Source of the DNA: an uncultured Muribaculaceae bacterium
Lineage (GTDB): Bacteria > Bacteroidota > Bacteroidia > Bacteroidales > Muribaculaceae
Assembly (NCBI GenBank): GCA_934661195.1
Contig: CAKUJD010000010.1
Span: 31,093 to 95,092 of the forward strand
Direction: 5' to 3'
DNA: 64,000 nt
Below, in pieces: positions 1 through 7,085 of the stretch (position 1 is its first letter; each line of letters starts with the position of its first letter). Under the pieces are notes generated by a model. The model was not told where the DNA came from and searched no databases. It was given only the letters and a program-made list of their open reading frames with translations. The position numbers and the translations under genes are program-made.

Positions 1-128
1 GACAGCGGCAGCAACCACAAAACAAATATAAGCCAAAATCACTTAACCAGCAAGTCCACATGCACTCAAGGCCATATTCCATTTTAACTTTGGCCTTGAT
101 TGTAGGCGAAAAATGGGGCAATAAAAAA

Positions 129-156
129 GGGGCTGCGTAAAATAGCCGCAGTCCCC
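129..156 (-). terminator. Intrinsic terminator of the lipoprotein gene
   Basis: The minus strand forms a GC-rich stem (GGGG/CCCC plus CTGCG/CGCAG with one bulged base) followed by a run of T. It sits just past the stop codon of the minus-strand lipoprotein gene. Confidence 0.75.
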
Positions 157-183
157 TTGTGTTTGCTTTACATGGTGCCGCCG

Positions 184-804
184 TTAGTTCAATTTCAGTT
201 TCTTGGCCACATCGCTTGCCGCCTTGTTGACGGCGTCGTTGGCTTTCTTCTGAGCGTTTTCAATTTTTTCGTTAGCCTTCTTTTTGGCCTCATTTTCGGC
301 TGCGTTCACTGCCTCGGCGGTCTTCGTCTTGGCTGCGTTAACGTCGCTCTCCACCTTGCGCTTGGTTGCGCTCTTGGCGCTGTCAACGAGCTGCTTACCG
401 GCTTTCTCGGCTTTCTCGGCCACTTCGCTTGGCAGTGCCACGGCCTTCTTTGCTATTTCGGTGAACGATGGATAGATCACATTAATGGCCTTAGCGTTTT
501 TGTCGATGGCCTTCTGCACTTTTTCCACATACTGCTTCACGGCGTCGCTGTTGCCAGCATAGCTGCTGATGGTGGCCTGGCTCTTTTTGAGCAGGGCGGT
601 GATGCCGGCGGTGTCCTTGGCAGCCACAAGTTCATCGAGCTGCGACTGGAAATCTTCGGCCGAAATGGTGTCGGCCACTGCTGCCTTGGCAGCAGTAGAA
701 TCGGTGGCGGCAGAGTCGGCCTCGCTGCCAGCCTTGTCGGCATTGCCGCACGACACCAATGCGATAGATGCCGTGGCGGCTAAAAGAAGAATAATCTTTT
801 TCAT
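184..804 (-). CDS. Lipoprotein with Ala/Lys-rich helical tail
   Basis: The 206-residue product begins with a charged, then hydrophobic signal peptide ending in a lipobox (ALVSC, lipidated Cys at residue 19), so it should be a lipid-anchored envelope protein. A linker rich in Ala, Asp and Ser follows, and the C-terminal half (about residues 110-206) is a long Ala/Lys/Glu-rich stretch with heptad-like spacing, probably a coiled coil or extended helix. No catalytic motif is visible and no specific family is recognised. The high Lys/Ala content could suit binding to peptidoglycan or another polymer, but that is inference. It is a single gene with its own terminator. Confidence 0.85.
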   Translation of the reverse strand: MKKIILLLAATASIALVSCGNADKAGSEADSAATDSTAAKAAVADTISAEDFQSQLDELVAAKDTAGITALLKKSQATISSYAGNSDAVKQYVEKVQKAIDKNAKAINVIYPSFTEIAKKAVALPSEVAEKAEKAGKQLVDSAKSATKRKVESDVNAAKTKTAEAVNAAENEAKKKANEKIENAQKKANDAVNKAASDVAKKLKLN

Positions 805-953
805 AATCTCTGTTTCTTTTTTGAATTTTGGTTTTACTTATATCGGGTGCGAATTTATCATAAAGAGGCTTCGCTGGCAAACTTTTTTGCAACATTTAAA
901 GCGAATTTAGGCAATTGTATAGCTAACGGCACGATTTTCCGCACATTTGGCAT

Positions 954-961
954 TATATTTG
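954..961 (+). promoter_or_regulatory. Promoter -7 box (TATATTTG) for the YugP-like gene
   Basis: The sequence matches the Bacteroidetes TAnnTTTG -7 consensus and lies 40 bp upstream of the chosen ATG. No well-spaced TTG -33 element is obvious. Confidence 0.5.
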
Positions 962-1000
962 CTATGTTGTAGTTCAATATAACACTATAAATTGACAATT

Positions 1001-1675
1001 ATGATCTATCTTATTTTTATTGCGATAGCCATTGCGAGTTTTGCTGTGCAAAATTCGCTTAAAAGAAAGTTTGAACGCTACTCCAAGATTCCCATCGGCC
1101 ATGGCATGAGCGGCCGCGATGTTGCGGCCAAGATGCTTTATGACAACGGCATAGGCGATGTGGCGGTGAAGAGCACAAGCGGCATGCTGTCGGACTACTT
1201 CAACCCGCAGGACAAGACTGTGAACTTGAGCGACGGAGTGTATGGCGTCAACAGCGTGGCGGCCGCTGCAGTCGCTGCCCACGAGTGTGGGCACGCCGTG
1301 CAGCACGCTGTGGGCTATGGGCCGCTGCGACTGCGGTCGGCGCTGGTGCCCATGGTGACGTTTGCCTCGCAGTGGGTGTCGTGGATTTTGCTGGCCGGCA
1401 TACTGCTGATACAGACCATGCCCGCCATTATGGGCGTGGGCATAGCGCTGTTTGCCCTGACCACGCTGTTCAGTTTTGTGACGCTGCCCGTGGAGATTGA
1501 TGCAAGCAGGCGCGCCATTGCGTGGCTCGACCGCTCGGGCCTGACTCAGGGGCAGACCACCGAGTATGCCCGCGACGCCCTGCGCGCCGCAGCCTACACC
1601 TATGTGGTGGCTGCTCTTGGCTCGCTGGCAACGCTCATCTACTATCTGCTGGTGTTTGTCAACCGGCGTGACTAA
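1001..1675 (+). CDS. YugP-family membrane zinc metallopeptidase
   Basis: This 224-residue integral membrane protein carries the zincin motif HECGH at residues 94-98, next to AHECGHAVQHA. A later glutamate in LPVEIDASRRA (after the second hydrophobic segment) is the likely third zinc ligand, as in the YugP/neutral zinc metallopeptidase family. Hydrophobic segments lie at the N terminus, around residues 118-155 and at the C terminus. The natural substrate of this family is unknown. ATG at 1001 is preferred over an in-frame TTG at 992 because the hydrophobic N terminus starts there. It is transcribed away from the lipoprotein gene and followed by hisS. Confidence 0.88.
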   Translation: MIYLIFIAIAIASFAVQNSLKRKFERYSKIPIGHGMSGRDVAAKMLYDNGIGDVAVKSTSGMLSDYFNPQDKTVNLSDGVYGVNSVAAAAVAAHECGHAVQHAVGYGPLRLRSALVPMVTFASQWVSWILLAGILLIQTMPAIMGVGIALFALTTLFSFVTLPVEIDASRRAIAWLDRSGLTQGQTTEYARDALRAAAYTYVVAALGSLATLIYYLLVFVNRRD

Positions 1676-1701
1676 TGTGCTGCGGTTGCGCATTTTTTTT
1701 G

Positions 1702-1709
1702 TAACTTTG
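1702..1709 (+). promoter_or_regulatory. Promoter -7 box (TAACTTTG) upstream of hisS
   Basis: TAACTTTG is a full match to TAnnTTTG. It lies 88 bp before the hisS start, leaving a 5' UTR that holds a short inverted repeat (TGCCG/CGGCA near 1743-1758). Confidence 0.6.
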
Positions 1710-1796
1710 CAGTTGCGATAACACTAATCAGGCCGCAACCTTGCCGCTTGAACGGCAGGCGGGCGACTACACATTATAAAAAACATTAAGACAGAA

Positions 1797-3158
1797 ATGG
1801 CACAAAAACCTTCGATTCCCAAAGGAACGAGAGACTTTTCGCCCATTGAGATGGCGAAGAGGAATTATATTTTCAACACTATTAAAGATGTGTTTCTGCT
1901 CTACGGATTCCAGCAGATTGAGACCCCCGCGATGGAAAACCTGTCGACACTGATGGGCAAATATGGCGATGAGGGCGACAAACTGCTGTTTAAGATTCTG
2001 AACAGCGGTGACTATCTGGCCAAGACTCCCGACGACCTTCTGGCGTCGAAGGACTATATTCACCTGATACCCAAAATCAGTGAAAAGGGATTGCGGTATG
2101 ACCTCACAGTGCCGTTTGCGCGCTATGTGGTGCAGCACCGCAGCGACATCCAGTTCCCGTTCAAGCGCTACCAAATTCAGCCCGTGTGGCGTGCCGACCG
2201 CCCGCAAAAGGGCCGCTACCGCGAATTCTACCAGTGCGATGCCGACATTGTGGGCAGCGACTCGCTGTTTAACGAAATCGAACTGCTGTCGATGATCGAT
2301 GAGGTGTTCAGGCGTTTCGGCGTAGGCATCACCATAAAGCTCAACAACCGCAAGGTGCTGAGCGGAATAGCCGAGGTGATAGGCGCACCCGACAAAATTG
2401 TGGACATCACTGTGGCAATCGACAAGATTGACAAAATAGGCATCGACAATGTGAATGCCGAGCTGCGCGAGAAGGGGCTGGATGAAGAGGCCGTGGCCAC
2501 TCTGCAGCCGCTGCTCACGCTGGCGGGCACCAACGCCGAGAAGCTGGCCACGCTCAAGGCCCTGCTGGCCAAGAGCGAGGTGGGCAACAAGGGCATCGAA
2601 GAAATTGAGTATGTGCTGAGCCATGTGGAGAGCCTCAACCTGAAGTCGACCGTTGAACTCGACGTGTCGCTGGCCCGCGGCCTCAACTACTACACCGGCA
2701 CCATTCTTGAGGTGAAGGCCAACGATGTGGTGATGGGCAGCATCACGGGCGGCGGACGCTATGACAACCTCACGGGCGTGTTTGGCATGCCAGGCACCTC
2801 GGGCGTGGGTATCAGCTTTGGCGCCGACCGCATATTTGACGTGCTCAACACGCTCAACCTCTATCCGGCCGACACGCTGGCGTCGACCAAGGTGCTGTTC
2901 ATCAACTTCGGCGAGAAGGAGGCCAGCAAATCGCTGGACTACATTATGCAGCTGCGCGCGGCTGGGATCTCGGCCGAATTGTTCCCCGACGCCACCAAGA
3001 TGAAGAAGCAAATGAACTACGCCAACGTGAAGCAAGTGCCATTTGTGGCCATGGTGGGCGACAACGAGCTTGCTACCGACACCATAGCCCTTAAAGACAT
3101 GGCCACTGGCGAGCAGCAAAGCCTCACCCTTGCGCAAGTGGTAGAGAAGCTCAAATAA
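1797..3158 (+). CDS. hisS: Histidyl-tRNA synthetase
   Basis: The 453-residue class II aminoacyl-tRNA synthetase charges tRNA-His in the cytoplasm. The start [14 protein letters not shown] is the family N terminus and motif 2 reads [12 protein letters not shown]. The histidine-specific ARGLNYYTG segment follows, then motif 3 with GGGRYDNL and a Gly-rich GADRI segment. The C-terminal anticodon-binding domain covers about residues 350-453. Length is typical. It is monocistronic here, with an upstream TAACTTTG box and a strong downstream terminator. Nothing is odd in the reading frame. Confidence 0.97.
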   Translation: MAQKPSIPKGTRDFSPIEMAKRNYIFNTIKDVFLLYGFQQIETPAMENLSTLMGKYGDEGDKLLFKILNSGDYLAKTPDDLLASKDYIHLIPKISEKGLRYDLTVPFARYVVQHRSDIQFPFKRYQIQPVWRADRPQKGRYREFYQCDADIVGSDSLFNEIELLSMIDEVFRRFGVGITIKLNNRKVLSGIAEVIGAPDKIVDITVAIDKIDKIGIDNVNAELREKGLDEEAVATLQPLLTLAGTNAEKLATLKALLAKSEVGNKGIEEIEYVLSHVESLNLKSTVELDVSLARGLNYYTGTILEVKANDVVMGSITGGGRYDNLTGVFGMPGTSGVGISFGADRIFDVLNTLNLYPADTLASTKVLFINFGEKEASKSLDYIMQLRAAGISAELFPDATKMKKQMNYANVKQVPFVAMVGDNELATDTIALKDMATGEQQSLTLAQVVEKLK

Positions 3159-3190
3159 TTCAGCCACCTTCCAATAGGCGAGAAAAAATA

Positions 3191-3230
3191 AGCGGCGCTG
3201 CAAATCGAAACTTGCAGCACCGCTTTTATT
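3191..3230 (+). terminator. Intrinsic terminator after hisS
   Basis: AGCGG-GCTGCAA pairs with TTGCAGC-CCGCT around an 8-nt loop, with one opposed mismatch, followed by TTTATT. It separates hisS from the convergent C1 peptidase gene. Confidence 0.8.
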
Positions 3231-3250
3231 CATTATGTGGTTTTCTTAAA

Positions 3251-4456
3251 TCACTTCAAGCCGATTTTCTTGGCGATTGCGTCGGGCACGGCTGCCTTGT
3301 TCACATATATGTCCATAGTTTTTGCAAGGAAGTAGGCCTCGCTCACATAGAAGAAACCGTGATACAGTTGGTTGGTGTCCCAACTGTTTTGCACCTTGTA
3401 GTATTTGTTGCCCTTCTGGTCAACGGCCTTGCCGACGATCACCATGCCGTGGTCGTCGGTGGTCTCCTTGTTGTCAAACATCTCTTGGCGCGACTCCTGA
3501 GTCACCTTCTGCTCCTCAACCGGGCCTTTGATTTCCCACTTTTCGGCTTCGCGGTCTTTGTCGCTAAGCTGCTCCCAGCGGTCGTGGTCAGAGCCTTTGA
3601 GGTCTTTCTCGTCCTTACCCTTAGGCAGCACGGCGTAACCCTTGCGAAACTTGAAGCCCACCTCGCTCACGTCGGCTGCCCATTCCACGGGATAGCCCTT
3701 GTCGATGGCATTGTCTACAATCGCCTTCATTTCTTCCATTTTCACATTCATATAGTCGCCCCACAGCCAGTTGTCGGCCACCTCAAGCTTAAACGGCTTG
3801 TAGTAGGGGTGATGGGTGAACGAAGTCACACCGATGTAGTCGTTGAGATTAATGGGCAGCGACTCAGCATAGCTTTTCGGAGTGTAAGTTTTGCCCTGCC
3901 ACTCAAACGTTTCGGGCAGTTTGCCAAGGTAGGCATTAAGAATTCCCTTAAAGCCCTCAATCCATGCAGGCGACAGTTTTTTCTGCTGGTTTTTGCTAAT
4001 CACCTTTAAGTACGACGACAGAGCATCGTCAAGCTCGTAGAAGTTAAACTTCTCAGCTCCGTAGGTTAGTCCCGAATACACCTCGTCGGGCACCATGCCG
4101 TAGTTTTCCCACACATAGGGCACGTCGAGCGCGCTGCCACCCTGGGCAAAGTTGATTTTGCCATCCATGCGGATGTATTTAATGGCCTTGTCGAGGTAGC
4201 AATGATACACCACAAACGCCTGGCTGAGGTTGATCTCCTTGCCCGTTTTGCGTAGGATTTCATCCTCAAAAAAAGTGTTGGTAGAGTAGCACCAGCAAGT
4301 GCCTGACTTGTACTGGTCCTCAACTTTGGTTGACTTTATCACCTTGGTGTCGGTGAACTTGAAGCCGGTGCTGTCGGGTATGATTACCTTAGGCTCATCG
4401 GCCATGGCATTAAAAGATACGCCTAATGCCAAAAGGCTGTAAAGAACTGCTTTCAT
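3251..4456 (-). CDS. Secreted C1-family cysteine peptidase (aminopeptidase C/bleomycin hydrolase-like)
   Basis: The 401-residue protein starts with a signal peptide (about residues 1-19, cleavage near AMADE), so it is exported. The papain-like catalytic residues are visible: Cys in QYKSGTCWCYSTN near residue 54, His in DDHGMVIVG and Asn in KVQNSWDTN. This order and the length match the bleomycin hydrolase/PepC branch, which trims N-terminal residues from peptides. Cytosolic PepC lacks a signal peptide, so this is the exported Bacteroidetes variant. It is a single gene, convergent with hisS. Confidence 0.92.
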   Translation of the reverse strand: MKAVLYSLLALGVSFNAMADEPKVIIPDSTGFKFTDTKVIKSTKVEDQYKSGTCWCYSTNTFFEDEILRKTGKEINLSQAFVVYHCYLDKAIKYIRMDGKINFAQGGSALDVPYVWENYGMVPDEVYSGLTYGAEKFNFYELDDALSSYLKVISKNQQKKLSPAWIEGFKGILNAYLGKLPETFEWQGKTYTPKSYAESLPINLNDYIGVTSFTHHPYYKPFKLEVADNWLWGDYMNVKMEEMKAIVDNAIDKGYPVEWAADVSEVGFKFRKGYAVLPKGKDEKDLKGSDHDRWEQLSDKDREAEKWEIKGPVEEQKVTQESRQEMFDNKETTDDHGMVIVGKAVDQKGNKYYKVQNSWDTNQLYHGFFYVSEAYFLAKTMDIYVNKAAVPDAIAKKIGLK

Positions 4457-4510
4457 ATTAATAATTTTAGTTATTCATTGCGCTTATACAAATAAATTAT
4501 TACCAGATAG

Positions 4511-4837
4511 TTATGACTTGGCCGCAAAATTGGTGCATTGCTGTTGCACTTTTAGGTGGCGTTTCACGCGCTCGGCGTTCCACCCGCGGGCATAGAAGCG
4601 GCCGTGCCCCAAGAGCAGCCAGGAGGGGCTCACGCCGAAGTCGCGGGCCAGCAGCTCGAGCCACGACAGCTGAAACATGTCGCGCCAGGGCTCGCGCCGC
4701 TGGGTGGCAAAATTCCACTTGTTGAACCCGTAGATGCGGGCAAACGCACTCACACCGCGGATGGCTCCGTCGGCCACAAGGAGGTCGAGGGCGCGGTAAA
4801 AGCGGAGGACGATTTGCTGACTTTGTTCGTTTTGCAT
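4511..4837 (-). CDS. Small putative helix-turn-helix protein at the prophage edge
   Basis: The 108-residue protein has an arrangement typical of small phage regulators: a helix, then GVSAFARIYGFNKWNFATQRRE (approximately residues 28-49) resembling a turn-helix pair, then LELLARDFGVSPSWLLLGHG, which recalls the C-terminal part of XRE-like repressors. The family is not recognised with certainty. It is transcribed away from the tail genes that begin at 4985 and marks the left edge of the prophage remnant, so a role in phage gene control is plausible but is inference. Confidence 0.6.
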   Translation of the reverse strand: MQNEQSQQIVLRFYRALDLLVADGAIRGVSAFARIYGFNKWNFATQRREPWRDMFQLSWLELLARDFGVSPSWLLLGHGRFYARGWNAERVKRHLKVQQQCTNFAAKS

Positions 4838-4984
4838 ACCCAGGTCATTGATCGTTTTTATGGCTCGCAGCCAAAATATCGATGAGCTTTTTGTTTTGCT
4901 ACATCATCCTTTATTATCATATAAAATTTAATGCTGCCGTGCTGCGACAGCAAAGTGAATACAAATATAATTAAAAACACCGAT

Positions 4985-5383
4985 ATGAGCACTATTAAAA
5001 ATTCCATATCCGTGTTCAATCCGAATTTTAAGGGCTTCTAACAAGTTCAAAACCGCCACAGGATCACTTCGGGCTTGTGGAAGGGCAAAGGCGTGACGGG
5101 ACTCTCGATCAGCATCAGCGCTGAAGGCCTCATCAACTACGACGAGACCGAGGAAAGCTACAAGCTGCTTATGGCGGCCTGGAAACTCGGCAAACCCGTC
5201 ACCGTGAAATGCATGGAGCGCGAGAACTCCGAGAAACCCTACCTTGAGGGCAGCTTCGTGATTGCTTCGCTTGAGCGCACCGACCCTGCGCAGGACGATG
5301 TGACCTACAGCATCTCGCTTGAGAACGACGGCGAGCCAACCACGCTCGACGACACTGCGATAACCGTTAATCCAGGAGCATAA
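4985..5383 (+). pseudogene. Phage tail-tube-like protein, broken near codon 19
   Basis: From ATG 4985 the frame encodes an 18-residue N terminus (MSTIKNSISVFNP...) and hits TAA at 5039-5041. The same frame reopens and gives a convincing tail protein (GKGVTGLSISISAEGLINYDETEE and onward) to the stop at 5383. If the extra A at 5041 is ignored, the sequence reads GFYKFKTATGSLR through the damaged stretch. An insertion of one base plus a compensating loss near 5072 therefore explains the break as well as a simple nonsense mutation does. Its place before the tail-assembly chaperone supports a tail-tube identity. A TTG at 5075 could restart translation of the C-terminal 102 residues. Confidence 0.65.
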
Positions 5384-5688
5384 TGGCAGAGGTTAAGGTA
5401 ATAATCAACGGAACATCGTACCCGTGCCGACAAATCATGGGAGCGATGCTCCGTTTCAATCGAGAGACAGGCAAGGAGGTGACCGAGCTGAAGTCAGACA
5501 GCATAACAGACCTCGTGACATATCTGTGGTGCTGCGTGGCATCGGCGTGCAAGCACGACGGCATTAACTTCGGCATGACGCTTATGGACTTCGCCGACTG
5601 CATCAGCGACGAGGACATGGCCCAGTGGGCATCTACTGTGTTCACAACAGAGGAAAACAAAGACAAGGGCGAAAAAAAAAGCCGGTAG
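5383..5688 (+). CDS. Phage tail-assembly chaperone, short form (gpG-like)
   Basis: The 101-residue product starts on the last base of the preceding gene, indicating translational coupling. It has the look of the small tail chaperones that precede tape-measure genes in siphophages: an N-terminal beta segment (EVKVIINGTSYPC) then helices. It ends shortly after a run of nine A residues in GAAAAAAAAAGCC, at TAG 5686-5688. A second frame opens across that run, so this is probably the product of normal termination in a gpG/gpGT pair. Assignment rests on position, size and the frameshift architecture. Confidence 0.7.
   Translation: MAEVKVIINGTSYPCRQIMGAMLRFNRETGKEVTELKSDSITDLVTYLWCCVASACKHDGINFGMTLMDFADCISDEDMAQWASTVFTTEENKDKGEKKSR
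5672..5681 (+). promoter_or_regulatory. Probable -1 programmed ribosomal frameshift site (A9G)
   Basis: Nine A residues (5672-5680) followed by G lie five codons from the end of the short chaperone frame, read there as GAA AAA AAA AGC. Slipping back one base on the AAA codons moves ribosomes into the frame ending at 6041. The site is in the right place for the gpG/gpGT frameshift known from lambda-like tails. Confidence 0.7.
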
Positions 5689-6041
5689 GCATTGAAGAAT
5701 GCCTCGGCTATGCTTTAGGGTGTGTTGGATTGTCTTTCAATGATTTCTGCCATCTAACACCGGCAGAGTTCGAGGCCGTTTGCAAAGCATTTGGCGATAG
5801 ACTTGAAGCGTCTGAGCAAAGTGAGTGGGAGCGAGTGCGGACATTGGCGTGTGTGACTATTCAGCCGCACGTCAAAAAGCGCCTAACCCCAAGGCAACTA
5901 ATGCCGCTCCCATGGGATGCCAAGCAACGGTCTGAAGCACCACAGATGAGCCACGAGGAAAGAGTGAAAAAAGCCCGTGAGGCATTGAAGCGGTTCGGTC
6001 AGAAAAATAAATCACCAAAAAGACCGCCAAAACCGCTATAA
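5679..6041 (+). CDS. Tail-assembly chaperone T-extension, made by -1 frameshift
   Basis: After the A9 run the -1 frame stays open for about 120 codons. It encodes a helical domain (GIEECLGYALGCVGLSFNDF, then a conserved-looking LTPRQLMPLPWD) and a basic Lys/Pro-rich tail. In the long forms of tail chaperones this T domain recruits tail-tube subunits to the tape-measure protein. There is no well-placed start codon of its own; an upstream GTG/ATG in this frame would sit inside the G coding region. The fused product of about 220 residues is therefore the likely functional form. Confidence 0.65.
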   Translation, partial: KPVGIEECLGYALGCVGLSFNDFCHLTPAEFEAVCKAFGDRLEASEQSEWERVRTLACVTIQPHVKKRLTPRQLMPLPWDAKQRSEAPQMSHEERVKKAREALKRFGQKNKSPKRPPKPL

Positions 6042-6328
6042 CTGACATCCCAAGATGGGGGCGTTTCAAATCCCTCTTTCTGTGCCTCTACCACTTCCTC
6101 TCCCCAAAGAAGAACAGAAGCAAAGGCATGTATTATAATCCACGGGATCAGCAGCCACGGTGAAGTAAATATTAGCACTGGGATAACAATCCAAGAACTT
6201 CGCCTAATGTAATGGCAATTCCGCCAACAGTGTCTTAATCGCTTATTTACGAGTATGCGTTTGTCTGTGCCGGGCCAATAAAACTTTTGCACCTCTTCCG
6301 GTTGTTTTTTCTTTTCCATGTCTTTCAT
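5999..6328 (-). CDS. Small membrane protein, antisense cargo gene in the tail operon
   Basis: Start ATG 6328 is chosen because a TATCTTTG promoter box lies 26 bp upstream. The 109-residue product has a charged N terminus (KDMEKKKQPEEVQKFYW), a basic cluster (KRLRHCWRNCHYIRR), then a long hydrophobic hairpin (WIVIPVLIFTSPWLLIPWII, roughly residues 50-82) that can form two membrane helices, and an acidic/aromatic tail. No family is recognised. It lies antisense between the tail chaperone and tape measure, where phages often carry separately expressed lysogenic cargo (morons). A superinfection-exclusion role is possible but unproven. Its stop overlaps the 3' end of the chaperone extension. Confidence 0.6.
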   Translation of the reverse strand: MKDMEKKKQPEEVQKFYWPGTDKRILVNKRLRHCWRNCHYIRRSSWIVIPVLIFTSPWLLIPWIIIHAFASVLLWGEEVVEAQKEGFETPPSWDVSYSGFGGLFGDLFF

Positions 6329-6353
6329 ATATGCTGGAATTCTTAGTTTGCAA

Positions 6354-6361
6354 CAAAGATA
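6354..6361 (-). promoter_or_regulatory. Promoter -7 box (TATCTTTG) for the antisense membrane protein
   Basis: The minus strand reads TATCTTTG, a full TAnnTTTG match, just upstream of ATG 6328. A prophage gene with its own host-type promoter suggests expression during lysogeny. Confidence 0.6.
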
Positions 6362-6392
6362 GTAATTATTTATAAAATTCGGACGCAAAATA

Positions 6393-7085
6393 ATGGCAAA
6401 AGATGTAAAGTTTAACATAAAACTCACAGTTGACGGCAAACCTCAAGTCGTTCAGGCTGTCACATCCACCAAAGACTTGCAAGCGGCAGTAAAAGAGGCA
6501 AAGGATGAAACTATGAGGTTCTCCTCCACTCTTATACGTCTGAATCAGACAGTGCAGGTGTTTGACAACGTCTCTGCGTCACTGTCTGGATTGCAAAGTG
6601 CAATGAAAGAACTGTCTGCCGGAGCGGCTGCGGCCGAGATTGCCAACACCAAGCTTGCCACGGTTATGCAACAGCGTATGGGTGCCAGTGACCAGGATGT
6701 GGCATCTATTAAGCAAGTGATTTCAGCACAGAAAGAACTTGGTGTAATCGGCGGCACTGTACAGGTTGCGGGGGCACAGCAAGTGGCCACCTTTCTGCAA
6801 GAAAAGGACTCGCTCAGTGTCCTCATTCCTGCGATGAATGACTTGCTTGCGCAGCAGAAGGGCCTTAACGCCACACAAGAGGATGCCGTGAGTGTGGCCA
6901 ATTTGATGGGTAAAGTAATGACCGGGCAGACTTCAGCCCTTAAACGTGTCGGCATCACCTTCAACGATGCGCAGGAGCAAATCCTGAAGTATGGCACGGA
7001 GAGTGAAAAGGCTGCTACGCTGGCGCAAGTCATAACGGACAATGTGGGGCACATGAACGCGGAACTCGCGAAAACTGATGCAGGC
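6393..7085 (+). pseudogene. Phage tape-measure protein, N-terminal fragment
   Basis: About 230 residues read as the start of a tail tape-measure protein: MAKDVKFNIKLTVDGKPQVV, then long Ala/Gln-rich helices with TSALKRVGITFNDAQEQILK and MNAELAKTDAGK. Intact tape measures have many hundreds of residues. At about 7077-7085 the sequence changes abruptly to a MuF-like head gene in another frame. The tape-measure frame stays open to 7970 only as an Arg/Pro/Gly-rich translation of that gene, which is not real coding. The gene is therefore 3'-deleted by a recombination junction. Confidence 0.8.

Noticed and set aside
1767-3233. A 488-codon open frame antisense to hisS
   Set aside because: hisS is unmistakable on the other strand. 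The antisense frame is His/Val/Leu-rich without domains, a side effect of GC-rich codon use.
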